From an uncultured Dokdonia sp. (GTDB lineage: Bacteria; Bacteroidota; Bacteroidia; Flavobacteriales; Flavobacteriaceae): 64,000 bases of DNA. Under the pieces are notes generated by a model. It was not told the origin of the DNA. It ran no database searches and saw nothing but the letters and a program-made list of their open reading frames with translations. Below, piece after piece: positions 41,797 through 50,523 of this stretch. How positions within the stretch are numbered: position 1 is the stretch's first letter; each line of letters begins with the position of its first letter. The stretch spans positions 248,001 through 312,000 of the forward strand of contig NZ_CANLOB010000001.1 of assembly GCF_947492815.1 (NCBI RefSeq). Reading direction: 5' to 3'. Position numbers and translations under genes: made by a program.

Positions 41797-41851
41797 TCGA
41801 TATTCTATGAAAAACGAGTCGATATTCTAAGAAGAAGAAGAAATATATTTA
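41797..41851 (+). promoter_or_regulatory. Tandem direct repeats upstream of the TPR-AraC regulator
   Basis: TCGATATTCTATGAA (41797-41811) and TCGATATTCTAAGAA (41819-41833) are spaced 22 bp apart start to start (two helical turns), followed 10 nt later by TATATTTA (41844-41851), a -7-like element. Direct repeats at this position are typical of AraC-family activation. An exact inverted copy of the first repeat lies at 43632-43646. The rest of the 300-nt gap 41587-41887 shows no gene. Confidence 0.65.
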
Positions 41852-41887
41852 TCTGTAAGATTCAGATAATCAATAAGTAATAAAATT

Positions 41888-43615
41888 TTGAATCAATTAC
41901 CCCCTAAAAAACACTTTTATAGTGTTTTATTCATCCTTTTACTGTATTCTTTTGTCGGAAAAGCCCAAGATGCAACATTTATTATTCCTGATTCTCTTAA
42001 GTCGGTATCATATGATGCGTTATTGGATAAATATGCTAAAGTTTATCTTGATACTATAAAATCTAAAATTTACCTAAATACATACTATAAGAGAGCAATC
42101 CTTGATGATGATGATATTAAAAAAGCAATTGCGTTAAGTAACATTTCTTATTATCTGGAGGGACATAAGACAAAAGTTGAAGTTGTAAATCTTGCTATAC
42201 ATTATACAGAAAAGTCAAATAACAGAGATTATTTGATGATTTTATACACTCTAGTTGGAGAATATTATTTAATAGAATCCTTATATGATAAAGCTTTAGA
42301 TTTTTATTTAAAATCTTTAGCAATTGCCGAAGAGTTTCAAAATGAAGATTACATTTATATTAGTAAACATAATATTGCATTAATTAAAGGTGATATTGGC
42401 AATAATAGGCAATCCTTAAAGCTTTTTAAAGAATGTTATGACCGTGAAGTAAAAGTTGGAAGTAAGAGTTATTTGTATGATTATATAAGTTCTTGCTTAT
42501 ATCTCTCTGAATCTTTGATAAGGAATAAAAAAATGGATTCTGCAAATTTCTATTTACAAAAAATATCTAATAAAAATCATGAGAATTATCCAGACTTATT
42601 TGAAAAAATAACCATTTATAAAAATATAAGTGATTATAATCGAAACAGTATTAAAAATTATAAAAAACTAATTTATTCACTAAATAAAATAAATAATCAG
42701 AGTAATAATTTTAGTCGGGAGTTAATCATTGGGAATTATCATGCTGGTTTAATAAGTAAAAGACTTAAGATAGATAGCTCATATACTCATTTTGAAAAGG
42801 TAATTACACTATACCTTAATAATAAGACTTATATCCCAGAAGTTCGCTATTCCTTAGAAAACCTTATCAAACATTATAAAGTAAAGAAAGCCCCAAAAGA
42901 ACAATTAAAACATGTCGAAAACCTTTTAAAGTTTGATAGTATATATAGCATACAAAAAAACACTTTGGGTGGTGCAATCTATACTAAATATGATACACCT
43001 GTATTACTAAGTCAAAAAGAACAACTTATTAAAAATCTTGACGAAAAAAACATAACACTAAGTTATAGTGCAGGAGTTTTATTAGCATTTGTTATCTTAC
43101 TATCTTTCTTTGGAATTTATGTATTCAGAAGGAACAGAAAGCTTAAAATCTTGTTTGACAATATAGTAACTTCGACTGATAATAGAAAAACTACAGAAAC
43201 GATAAATAAAGTAATTCCTGAGACTATTAAAAGAAAGGAGCTTACTATTTCCAAAAAAATAATTGAAGGAGTACTTTTAAATTTGAAAAAATTTGAAAAA
43301 GACAAGGGGTATCTCAACAAAAATCTAACAGCAGCTTCAGTTGCAAAAAAAACAGAAACCAATAGTAAATATTTATCTCAAATTGTTAATCATTATAAAG
43401 AAAAAACACTTACTAACTATATAAATGATTTACGTATTAATGAAGCTATCAATTTATTACAATCAAATAACAAAATATTAAATTATACCATTCAAAGTAT
43501 TGCAGAAGAGGTAGGTTTTAATAATGCAGAATCCTTTTCAAAAGCTTTTTTTAAACATACAGGAATGAAACCATCATATTTCATTAAAAACCTAAAAGAC
43601 AGAATTTTAAATTAA
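41888..43615 (+). CDS. Transmembrane TPR-AraC one-component regulator (module A)
   Basis: A 575-residue protein with TTG start, signal peptide (~12-30), a periplasmic helical TPR-like sensor domain (~45-385), one transmembrane helix (~394-414, 'AGVLLAFVILLSFFGIYVF'), a basic linker and a cytoplasmic AraC-type HTH (~455-565: 'LTAASVAKKTETNSKYLSQIV', 'YTIQSIAEEVGFNNAESFSKAFFKHTG'). This lets a periplasmic signal act directly on DNA. It is followed by a GG peptide and an S9 protease. The 60153 gene is its paralogue with the same layout. Its own promoter holds two direct repeats. Confidence 0.85.
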   Translation: MNQLPPKKHFYSVLFILLLYSFVGKAQDATFIIPDSLKSVSYDALLDKYAKVYLDTIKSKIYLNTYYKRAILDDDDIKKAIALSNISYYLEGHKTKVEVVNLAIHYTEKSNNRDYLMILYTLVGEYYLIESLYDKALDFYLKSLAIAEEFQNEDYIYISKHNIALIKGDIGNNRQSLKLFKECYDREVKVGSKSYLYDYISSCLYLSESLIRNKKMDSANFYLQKISNKNHENYPDLFEKITIYKNISDYNRNSIKNYKKLIYSLNKINNQSNNFSRELIIGNYHAGLISKRLKIDSSYTHFEKVITLYLNNKTYIPEVRYSLENLIKHYKVKKAPKEQLKHVENLLKFDSIYSIQKNTLGGAIYTKYDTPVLLSQKEQLIKNLDEKNITLSYSAGVLLAFVILLSFFGIYVFRRNRKLKILFDNIVTSTDNRKTTETINKVIPETIKRKELTISKKIIEGVLLNLKKFEKDKGYLNKNLTAASVAKKTETNSKYLSQIVNHYKEKTLTNYINDLRINEAINLLQSNNKILNYTIQSIAEEVGFNNAESFSKAFFKHTGMKPSYFIKNLKDRILN

Positions 43616-43620
43616 AAAAA

Positions 43621-43650
43621 TGTTATCGACATTCATAGAATATCGATAAC
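43621..43650 (+). promoter_or_regulatory. Inverted-repeat hairpin with an operator copy, between regulator and peptide
   Basis: TGTTATCGA ... TCGATAACA forms a hairpin that contains TTCATAGAATATCGA (43632-43646), the exact reverse complement of the repeat at 41797-41811. It lies 79 nt before the peptide ATG and may be both the regulator's binding site and a weak terminator. Confidence 0.65.
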
Positions 43651-43724
43651 ATAGTAACTTTTTAATTGTGCATTAAATATAGTTTTAATTAAATTTACAC
43701 AGACAATAATTAAAAAATTAAAAC

Positions 43725-43901
43725 ATGAAAAAAAGAAGTGAAAAAATTAAACTGAACAAATTAAAAATAGCAAAACTTACAAACACATCATATATTTATG
43801 GAGGTACAGGTATCGATAATGGAGATGACCCTCTTCCAAAAAGTCGTCCTGCGATATTATGTCCAAAATTACCTACAATAACTACTAATGGCAATGATTA
43901 A
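43725..43901 (+). CDS. GG-leader precursor peptide of module A (58 aa)
   Basis: A short gene. The leader 'KKRSEKIKLNKLKIAKL' followed by 'TNTSYIYGG' (GG at 26-27) belongs to the Bacteroidota basic K-L-x-K leader family. The 31-residue core starts 'TGIDNGDDPLPKSRP', has one Cys and several Pro and Thr. The leader and the first core residues (T-x-I-D-N) match the peptide of module B (61936). It is 46 nt upstream of the S9 protease gene. Confidence 0.8.
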   Translation: MKKRSEKIKLNKLKIAKLTNTSYIYGGTGIDNGDDPLPKSRPAILCPKLPTITTNGND

Positions 43902-43947
43902 TGATAATTTGGCAATTAAATAAATAGACTCTTTATAAAACATTTGA

Positions 43948-46122
43948 ATGAAAAATATTTCCAATATACTTTTACTCATGTTTCTTTTGATTGCTTTTTC
44001 TTGTAAAAAGCAATCAAAAGAAACAATATCTTATTTCGAAATTGAAAAAATGGTTGTAGTTGATTCGACAGGGAATACAATAATGACGGATTATTATCGA
44101 AACATGGAACAACTAAAAGATAGTACAGTAATCAAGTGGTTTCAAAATCAAGGTAAACTTACAAATAGTATTGTCAAGGAAATTAATCAAGAAAATGATA
44201 TTTATAAAAGCATTCTAACCATAGAAAGCAAAGCGTCAAAAGATATCATTATAGAGCGATACATTTATGCAGATAATGGAGCCTATTATATCTTAAAGCG
44301 TCACAAAGAAGAAAAGATTGCTAAATTATACTACAGGTCTTTAATAAACTCAGAAGAGGAGCTACTTATTGATCCAGAAACATTACAAAAAGGAGCATCT
44401 ATCAATTACATAAAAATTTCTCCCACTCAAAATAAGATTGCATTTGCCATTGCTTTAAAAGGGAGTGAAAACAGTACTATTTATGTATTAGATACTAAAT
44501 CTAAAGAAATATTAACACATCACCTTCCTGAGGTAATGCCCAGAATGGCAGGAGGTATTAATTGGCTACCAGATGATTCTGGTTTTTTCTACTCAAAGTT
44601 TCCGCATTTAGATCCTAAAAAAATTACGTATCTAGAGTCTTCTATGTCTTATATACACTACATAGATGAACCTTATACTAAGGACAGAGAGATTTTTTCA
44701 ATGCAAACAAATCCAGAATTAAACATGACGGTAGCAGATTTTCCAATGGTTCAAACCCGAAAGGATAATCCTACTATTTTATTAGGAAGAATAAGTGGAA
44801 CAAGTTCTTATAAGGATATGTATTATTCTGAAATTATCAATGCTCAATCTATTGAAAACCCAAAATGGATTCCTCTTTTCAAGCAATCTGATCAGATAAG
44901 TCAATATATTATAAAAGGTGATAGTATCTATTATCTTACATCAAAAAATGCATCAAATTTTAAGATTTGCAAGGCACTTATTGGTAGTGATTATAGTAAA
45001 GGAGAAAATCTTGTAAAGGAAAAGGAATCATTAGTAATTGTAGATTTTGATTTAGTAAATAATACACTTTATTATTCCACAATTAAAAATGGTGTAGAAG
45101 CCCACTTGATTAAAGTTATTAATAAAAAAGAAGAAGAGATTGCATTGCCATTTTCGGCAGGTTCTTGCTACGTAAGAGCAGTTAATAATAATTTGATGGT
45201 CTCAGTTACGGGTTGGGTAAAGCCTACTGAAAATTATTTATATAAAACGGATAATAAAGAGTTTTTATTTGTAGATTTAAACAAGTCATTATATCCTGAA
45301 TTTAAAGATTTCATTGTTGAAGAGGTAGAAGTAATCTCTCATGATGGAGAAAAAATACCACTTTCAATTATTAGGCATCCAGATACCAAATTAGATGGTA
45401 GTAATAGAGTGAAAATTAATGCCTATGGTGCCTATGGAAGTTCATCATCCCCATACTTAGAGATAAGTAGTTTGAATTGGGTAAAATCTGGTAATATTTA
45501 TGCAGTAGCCCATGTAAGGGGTGGAGGAGAAAAGGGAGATGCCTGGCATAAAGCAGGGTTTAAAACGACAAAATCCAATAGTTGGAAAGACTTTATTGCT
45601 TGTACTGAATACCTTATAGACAATAAATATACTAATCCTGAACGTACTATTGCTTTTGGTGTAAGCGCTGGAGGAATTACTATAGGGAATGCCTTAGTAG
45701 AACGCCCTGATTTATATCAAGTGGGACTTCTATTTTCTGGATTTGTAAATGCAACTAGATCCGAATTTCAACCTAATGGAGCTAATAGTAAAAAAGAGTT
45801 TGGAGCATTAGCAATTGAAGAAGAAGCTAAAGGGCTTGTAGAAATGGATGCGTATCTTAAAATCAAAGAGAATGTTAGCTATCCAGCTATCTATGCTTTT
45901 GTAGGATTGGAAGATGGTCAGGTTGCTGCTTGGGATTCAGGGAAATTTGTAGCACGTCTTCAAAATGATGCTATCACCAAAGGTCCTGTCCTACTCGAAG
46001 TGGATGAAGATGGCGGTCATGGAGGAGGAGGCACAGCGCACGATTCGTATCAAATTGTTGCAAATATGGATGCATTTGCACTCTGGCAAACAGGTCATCC
46101 TGATTATCAGCTTAAAGAGTGA
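43948..46122 (+). CDS. S9 prolyl-oligopeptidase-family lipoprotein (module A)
   Basis: A 724-residue lipoprotein (signal ending 'IAFSC', Cys19). A beta-propeller (~70-420) precedes an alpha/beta-hydrolase domain with Ser573 in 'GVSAGGITIG', Asp656 in 'GLEDGQVAAWD' and His691 in 'EDGGHGGGG', in the order of prolyl oligopeptidases. These cut short peptides, usually after Pro. It should sit at the outer face of a membrane. The core of the adjacent peptide contains three prolines, so the peptide is a possible substrate. Confidence 0.9.
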   Translation: MKNISNILLLMFLLIAFSCKKQSKETISYFEIEKMVVVDSTGNTIMTDYYRNMEQLKDSTVIKWFQNQGKLTNSIVKEINQENDIYKSILTIESKASKDIIIERYIYADNGAYYILKRHKEEKIAKLYYRSLINSEEELLIDPETLQKGASINYIKISPTQNKIAFAIALKGSENSTIYVLDTKSKEILTHHLPEVMPRMAGGINWLPDDSGFFYSKFPHLDPKKITYLESSMSYIHYIDEPYTKDREIFSMQTNPELNMTVADFPMVQTRKDNPTILLGRISGTSSYKDMYYSEIINAQSIENPKWIPLFKQSDQISQYIIKGDSIYYLTSKNASNFKICKALIGSDYSKGENLVKEKESLVIVDFDLVNNTLYYSTIKNGVEAHLIKVINKKEEEIALPFSAGSCYVRAVNNNLMVSVTGWVKPTENYLYKTDNKEFLFVDLNKSLYPEFKDFIVEEVEVISHDGEKIPLSIIRHPDTKLDGSNRVKINAYGAYGSSSSPYLEISSLNWVKSGNIYAVAHVRGGGEKGDAWHKAGFKTTKSNSWKDFIACTEYLIDNKYTNPERTIAFGVSAGGITIGNALVERPDLYQVGLLFSGFVNATRSEFQPNGANSKKEFGALAIEEEAKGLVEMDAYLKIKENVSYPAIYAFVGLEDGQVAAWDSGKFVARLQNDAITKGPVLLEVDEDGGHGGGGTAHDSYQIVANMDAFALWQTGHPDYQLKE

Positions 46123-46186
46123 TCTTCATATTACACTTACTTCCTGTAGAAACGATGGTGAATAGAATTGTGGTAATATAATTTCA

Positions 46187-46204
46187 ACGCTTTCGCGAAA
46201 GCGT
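46187..46204. repeat. Intergenic palindrome family 1 copy
   Basis: ACGCTTTCGCGAAAGCGT, 65 nt after the S9 protease stop. It is the first intact copy after the RiPP region. Confidence 0.9.
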
Positions 46205-46316
46205 ATATAAGAAACTTCAAACAGATTTACTAGTATTGCGTGAAAACCGTAAAATATTGATTTTCAGTTAATTTTAATTATATTGAAACTATTATTAACC
46301 TCATAAATCAATTAAT

Positions 46317-46511
46317 ATGTTAGAAAACATTTCAAATTTAGGTATTGTTTTAGAAAAGGCAGATCAGAAAAAAATTACAGGAGGAGTTTTACCTCCACTT
46401 ATCCCTACCGTATGTGGAGGTACAGGAGGGAAAAGAACAAATTACTCACAAGAACAGTGTTTCGGCTATGGATATTCTTGGGAATATGGGGCCTGTTATA
46501 TTTGTTACTAA
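46317..46511 (+). CDS. GG-leader precursor peptide with four-Cys core
   Basis: A 64-residue precursor. A short 23-residue leader ends 'KADQKKITGG'; the 41-residue core is Gly/Tyr-rich with four Cys ('VLPPLIPTVCGGTGGK', 'EQCFGYGYSWEYGACYICY'). Pairs of Cys suggest disulfides or thioether rings. Its leader is shorter than and different from the K-L-x-K leaders. No maturation genes adjoin it. Confidence 0.75.
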   Translation: MLENISNLGIVLEKADQKKITGGVLPPLIPTVCGGTGGKRTNYSQEQCFGYGYSWEYGACYICY

Positions 46512-46536
46512 ACACATTTTATATTATTTATTAGAT

Positions 46537-46566
46537 ATAGCGAACATAAGTTCGCTATTCTTTTTA
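46537..46566 (+). terminator. Terminator of the four-Cys peptide gene
   Basis: Perfect stem ATAGCGAAC-ATAA-GTTCGCTAT followed by TCTTTTT. Confidence 0.85.
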
Positions 46567-46585
46567 TACGCTCTTATTAAGTTTA

Positions 46586-46627
46586 CTGTAACAGTTTTAC
46601 AGATTCTATATACGCATATACATTTAC
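46586..46627 (+). promoter_or_regulatory. Promoter of the six-Cys peptide gene
   Basis: Perfect dyad CTGTAA-CAGTT-TTACAG (46586-46602), 16 nt upstream of TACATTTAC (46619-46627), the same -7 sequence as the NHLP promoters but without the CAGTNTTTWTGRCA box. A different regulator is implied. Confidence 0.6.
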
Positions 46628-46687
46628 TATTGTATGCAGTATATAGTTAGACTAACTTCAAGATATTAATTTTAAAACTTTATCATT

Positions 46688-46903
46688 ATGAAAAAAAAGA
46701 GTATCAAAAGCTTAACGCTTAACAAAGAAGTTATTTCTAGTTTTAACCATATTACCATACAAGGTGGAATGGGTAAAAAATCAAGACAAGCAGGTTGTGA
46801 AGGAAATGGAGGGGATACTGCTCAGTCATTTTGTGGGTATGCAACATGTGGTACTCAATGTGAAGTTCAAACCGCATCAGAACAGACTGTATGTTGTAAC
46901 TAA
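46688..46903 (+). CDS. GG-leader precursor peptide with six-Cys core (class I lanthipeptide-like)
   Basis: A 71-residue precursor. The leader 'KKKSIKSLTLNKEVISSF' followed by 'NHITIQGG' (GG at 26-27) is the K-L-x-L-x-K type; the 44-residue core has six Cys and many Ser/Thr ('RQAGCEGNGG', 'SFCGYATCGTQCE', 'TVCCN'). The composition is that of a lanthipeptide or a disulfide-rich peptide. No LanB/LanC genes occur in the window, so modification would need enzymes elsewhere. Confidence 0.78.
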   Translation: MKKKSIKSLTLNKEVISSFNHITIQGGMGKKSRQAGCEGNGGDTAQSFCGYATCGTQCEVQTASEQTVCCN

Positions 46904-46946
46904 ATTAATAAAAATGATAAAATCATTTTATTTCTTATAATAATTT

Positions 46947-46979
46947 AAAAGCCTTGATTTATAATAAATCAAGGCTTTT
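46947..46979. terminator. Bidirectional terminator
   Basis: Perfect hairpin AAAAGCCTTGATTT ... AAATCAAGGCTTTT; it lies between the six-Cys peptide gene and the convergent 346-aa gene and can end both. Confidence 0.88.
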
Positions 46980-46999
46980 CTTTAAAAATGTATTAGCTA

Positions 47000-48040
47000 T
47001 TATATCGCTTTAGATGAAAATATATCAATACATTTTTGATAATATAAAATCGTTTGTCTTAATAAGTTGAGTCCTTCTAATATTGTTTTACAAACTGGGA
47101 TTAATTCTTTTTCTATAATCTCTTTTGATACTTCTTTTACTTTATGAAGTATAGATTGTAATTGCAAAGGTTTTTTAACCTCAAATGAAAATGATGGAAT
47201 ATGAATTTGTGCATCAACCTCATCACCTGTATATACATCTATAATGGTCTCGTGTCTTTCTAGCATATCATCTGCAACAAGTGTAATTGTTTCTGTTTGC
47301 TGTTTTAATGCTTTATCAAACTCGCTAGTATATCCTTTATCATATACCGTATTTATCGCCTTGAGGTCAGTAAGAACTTCTTTATACAATTCTATTTTAT
47401 TCTGTAAAAGAATACACTTTTCTATAAATAATTGCTTCTTTTGATCTTTGATATCTATTACAGAAGTACTTGTCTCTACATTAAGAAGCTCTTTTGTAAT
47501 CACAACTGTAGCATCTGCTATTGCTGTAAACTTTTGATGCTGTTCTTCTGTAAATAGAATATCTTCATAATACATATCATTTTCCTGATTAAAATCAAGA
47601 AACTCTTTGATAAATTCATTTGCAACTAATACTTTTATAAGGGTTTCCTTTACAACTAGTGATTGCTTTTCTACAATTTGATATATTAAATTCTCCCATA
47701 AAAAAATCTCTTGCGTTTCTGTCAATAATGTTGCGCGTTTTATATTTCTTTTAATAGTACTATAGGAAAAATCTGTTCTATGTTCTGAAAGCCATATAGA
47801 AAAATCATACAATAATGGCAATGCACTACGCACTTCTAAACTTTTTTCAAAAATATTATACATCCTCACTGCTTTTTGCATCGCAGCTGCTCTTTTTTCT
47901 TTGTCTTTTATTCGTGTAATTTTTACAAAATGACTTGTCTTATTTGCTGGAGGATATATAAGATATTCATTATTACTGCTCTTATTATTTAATACTGGGT
48001 CAATTAAGGCCACATCTGCCTTTGAAGAATACTTCTTCAT
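47000..48040 (-). CDS. Hypothetical helical protein
   Basis: A 346-residue soluble protein, almost wholly helical and charged, not recognised. The N-terminus 'NNEYLIYPPANKTSHFVKITR' is followed by long amphipathic helices and the end 'LEGLNLLRQTILYYQKCIDIF'. No signal peptide, membrane helix or catalytic motif is visible. It stands alone between the terminator 46947-46979 and a long gene-free stretch. Confidence 0.55.
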   Translation of the reverse strand: MKKYSSKADVALIDPVLNNKSSNNEYLIYPPANKTSHFVKITRIKDKEKRAAAMQKAVRMYNIFEKSLEVRSALPLLYDFSIWLSEHRTDFSYSTIKRNIKRATLLTETQEIFLWENLIYQIVEKQSLVVKETLIKVLVANEFIKEFLDFNQENDMYYEDILFTEEQHQKFTAIADATVVITKELLNVETSTSVIDIKDQKKQLFIEKCILLQNKIELYKEVLTDLKAINTVYDKGYTSEFDKALKQQTETITLVADDMLERHETIIDVYTGDEVDAQIHIPSFSFEVKKPLQLQSILHKVKEVSKEIIEKELIPVCKTILEGLNLLRQTILYYQKCIDIFSSKAI

Positions 48041-48716
48041 GTGAATCTCTTTTTAAATTAATGTTGTAATTGCTCTTAGGGAGAGCACTAATATGCTTTT
48101 TTGATGTGGTGCGTAAAAAAGTCATAGCATTGATATCCCTCTACAAGACATCATTATATCAAGCTATATTATATAAATGGTTACCTAATAATATAACTTA
48201 CGATTCATCTAAAAGTTGTCGTCCCCCAACGACCTCTATTATATCATCGATTTTAGTGCTCTCATACATAAGAGCAAGTACTTATATATACTTTCCTTAG
48301 AGTGTGGTTTAGAGAAAAGAAATAGTAGTTTCTTTTACTCCATAAAGAAGGTCATTCTACTGTTTTTAAATCATGCCTTGCATGTAAAAACAAAAAGGAG
48401 TTTAGTTGCTTTTTCAATACTTTAAAAATTAAATTATACCATGTTTTATTTGTTAAAACAAAACGCTTCTCTAAAGTGGTGCTTAAAAGCGAACTGATGC
48501 CTAAAAGGCATCTATTGTTTTTGATTTAGGGTGCATTATTAATAACGGATAAATACGAATTATAGTATATAATTTGAGTTTTATACTCATTATCATACAA
48601 TCCCCTTTTCGTATTTTCAAACTTAAAAAATCTTTTTACAAATTCATAATAAATACGAGTTAAACGTATCACAAAAATTAAGCCATAAAATAAACATTAC
48701 ACAAATACCATCATTA
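48041..48716. other. Gene-free stretch with one small hairpin
   Basis: No convincing coding frame on either strand. The sequence is very A+T-rich. A short perfect hairpin GATGCC-TAAAA-GGCATC (48496-48512) followed by TATTGTTTTT could be a terminator. The 16 nt before the hairpin also contain part of an imperfect dyad (CGCTT...AAGCG). No RNA gene recognised. Confidence 0.5.
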
Positions 48717-49073
48717 TTATTTTACTTTTCGTTTTACTAGTGCATAATATTCACCACCTTCTATTGGTAAATATCCCTGATCATACACAAAGTAATAAAC
48801 TGTTCCTGCCTTGGTAGTATATATACTTGTAAAGTAGTTAAAATCAAAATCGGCAGAAGTAAGCTTTACTTTGGTGGTCTTTGTTTTTTCTCCAGGATTA
48901 AGCATTTCTAGAATACGATAATTTTTACGTAGCCTATTATTAATATTACGTACTAGATTTTTAGAGTCTTTATTAAATTTATTATTATAACTATTCCGAC
49001 AGGAATCATTGCAAAACTTCTTGTCTGCACGACCTATGATACGTGTTCCACACTCAAGACAACTTTTTTCCAT
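48717..49073 (-). CDS. Zinc-ribbon (DUF2116-like) protein
   Basis: A 118-residue basic protein with an N-terminal zinc ribbon: 'CLECGTRIIGRADKKFCNDSCRN' (CxxC...CxxxC) within the first 27 residues, as in DUF2116. The rest is basic and helical, then beta-like, and unrecognised. It probably binds nucleic acid or protein. Gene stands alone; no operon partner. Confidence 0.78.
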   Translation of the reverse strand: MEKSCLECGTRIIGRADKKFCNDSCRNSYNNKFNKDSKNLVRNINNRLRKNYRILEMLNPGEKTKTTKVKLTSADFDFNYFTSIYTTKAGTVYYFVYDQGYLPIEGGEYYALVKRKVK

Positions 49074-49348
49074 AAATACTACTCCCTTTTAATCTGTATA
49101 GTCTCTAAATAAATTTAAATATCAAAACTTTTTACACATCATAAACATATAACAAAGCTCATAAGCTTAAAAGTAATAAATTAATTACTAGTTATTTTCC
49201 TAAAGCCACCCTTTTGGTGTAAGAATTTCAATAGTTTCAATAGATATGTTGTAAGAATTTGTGTATTTCATCGATTAAACGCATTATTATGACGTTTAAA
49301 TACATTTTTATTCTATATTAGTAATCCCAAATCATAATACCCCAAATC

Positions 49349-49843
49349 ATGAAGTTACTTACAAATGCCCTATTTGTCATGGGATTCGTATGTCTATTTG
49401 CGTCTTGCAGTACAGATGAAATAGATGACCCATCTGCAACAGTAAATTTTGAAAGCGAATTTGTAGTTGAAAATAATGACGCTATGTCTAATGAAATTTT
49501 GACTATCATTAACGACTATAGAGCAACGCTGAATCTTCCTCCTTTTTCCGCACACAATTTAGCTAAAGAAGAAGCTTTAGATCATACATCCTACATGATT
49601 GTAAACAATAAAGTGAGTCATGATAATTTCTTTCAACGTTCAGACTACTTAAGAGCAAATGGCGCAAATGCCGTGAGTGAAAATGTTGCCTTTGGGTACC
49701 GTACAGCTCAAGCTGTAGTAGATGGATGGTTGAATAGTCCAGATCATAAAGAAGCAATAGAAAGCGATTTTACCCATTCAGGGATCAGTGTCGCACAAAC
49801 AGAAAGTGGTGTTAATTTCTTTACACACATTTTTGTTAAATAA
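49349..49843 (+). CDS. CAP-domain (SCP/PR-1) lipoprotein
   Basis: A 164-residue lipoprotein (signal ending 'CLFASC', Cys20) with a CAP domain: 'MSNEILTIINDYRATLNLPPF', 'EEALDHTSYMIVNNKVSHDNF', 'SENVAFGYRTAQAVVDGWLNSPDHK' and 'FFTHIFVK'. The His/Glu residues of the CAP cavity are present. CAP proteins in bacteria are secreted with poorly defined roles in adhesion or sterol/lipid binding. It is a single gene ending in a strong terminator. Confidence 0.92.
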   Translation: MKLLTNALFVMGFVCLFASCSTDEIDDPSATVNFESEFVVENNDAMSNEILTIINDYRATLNLPPFSAHNLAKEEALDHTSYMIVNNKVSHDNFFQRSDYLRANGANAVSENVAFGYRTAQAVVDGWLNSPDHKEAIESDFTHSGISVAQTESGVNFFTHIFVK

Positions 49844-49868
49844 GAACCCCAAACCATAATTGGTTTAC

Positions 49869-49904
49869 AGCCCCGTTAGTATTTTACTAGCGGGGTTGTT
49901 TTTT
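49869..49904 (+). terminator. Terminator of the CAP gene
   Basis: Stem CAGCCCCGTTAGTA / TACTAGCGGGGTTG followed by TTTTTT. Confidence 0.85.
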
Positions 49905-49977
49905 ACAAATCAATTAGAATCCTTATGAAGTCAAGTAAGAGAGATTGTTGTATTTTTATACAAATTCTTTTAAGATC

Positions 49978-50517
49978 ATGGCTATAGCAAAACCTTTCAA
50001 CCTAAATCAATGGATAGAAGAAAATAGAGATCTTCTTAAACCCCCTGTAGGAAACAAAAACCTATACAAAGATGCTGGAGATTATATTGTCATGGTCGTA
50101 GGTGGTCCAAATGCCAGAAAAGATTATCATTATAACGAAACGGAAGAATTGTTTTACCAACTTGAAGGGCACATTGAAGTACATATTCAAGAAGACGGAC
50201 AGAAAAAAACAATGAAGTTAGGACCTGGGGATATGTATTTGCATCCAGCAGGGGTGCCGCACTCTCCTGTACGACATGAAAATTCTATCGGTCTTGTTAT
50301 AGAACGTAAACGTATTCATTTAAATGGAGAAGACGGGTTACTTTGGTTTTGTGACAATTGCAACACCAAATTATATGAAGTTCGTTTTCTTTTAGAAGAT
50401 GTAGAAAAAGATTTCTTAGGTCATTTTATAGATTTTTATGGAGATGAGAAAAAACGCACCTGCTCTAATTGTGGAGAAATCATGCCTACAGACAAACGCT
50501 TTGTGCCACAAGAGTAA
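49978..50517 (+). CDS. nbaC: 3-hydroxyanthranilate 3,4-dioxygenase
   Basis: A 179-residue iron-dependent cupin that opens the ring of 3-hydroxyanthranilate in the kynurenine route. Conserved 'MVVGGPNARKDYHYNETEELFYQ' (Arg for substrate carboxylate, His and Glu iron ligands) and 'PAGVPHSPVR' (third ligand) are present, together with the C-terminal rubredoxin-like site 'CDNCNTKLYE' and 'CSNCGE' of the bacterial type. I start at ATG 49978 (MAIAKPF), since family members start there; a frame 11 codons longer is open. It precedes a PNPOx-like flavoprotein and an ALDH. Confidence 0.95.
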   Translation: MAIAKPFNLNQWIEENRDLLKPPVGNKNLYKDAGDYIVMVVGGPNARKDYHYNETEELFYQLEGHIEVHIQEDGQKKTMKLGPGDMYLHPAGVPHSPVRHENSIGLVIERKRIHLNGEDGLLWFCDNCNTKLYEVRFLLEDVEKDFLGHFIDFYGDEKKRTCSNCGEIMPTDKRFVPQE

Positions 50518-50523
50518 TCCATT

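Noticed and set aside
48061..48425. Two overlapping plus-strand frames of 69-76 codons in the gene-free stretch
   Set aside because: Their composition is hydrophobic and Ser/Tyr-rich as random A+T-rich DNA gives; no start context or family resemblance.
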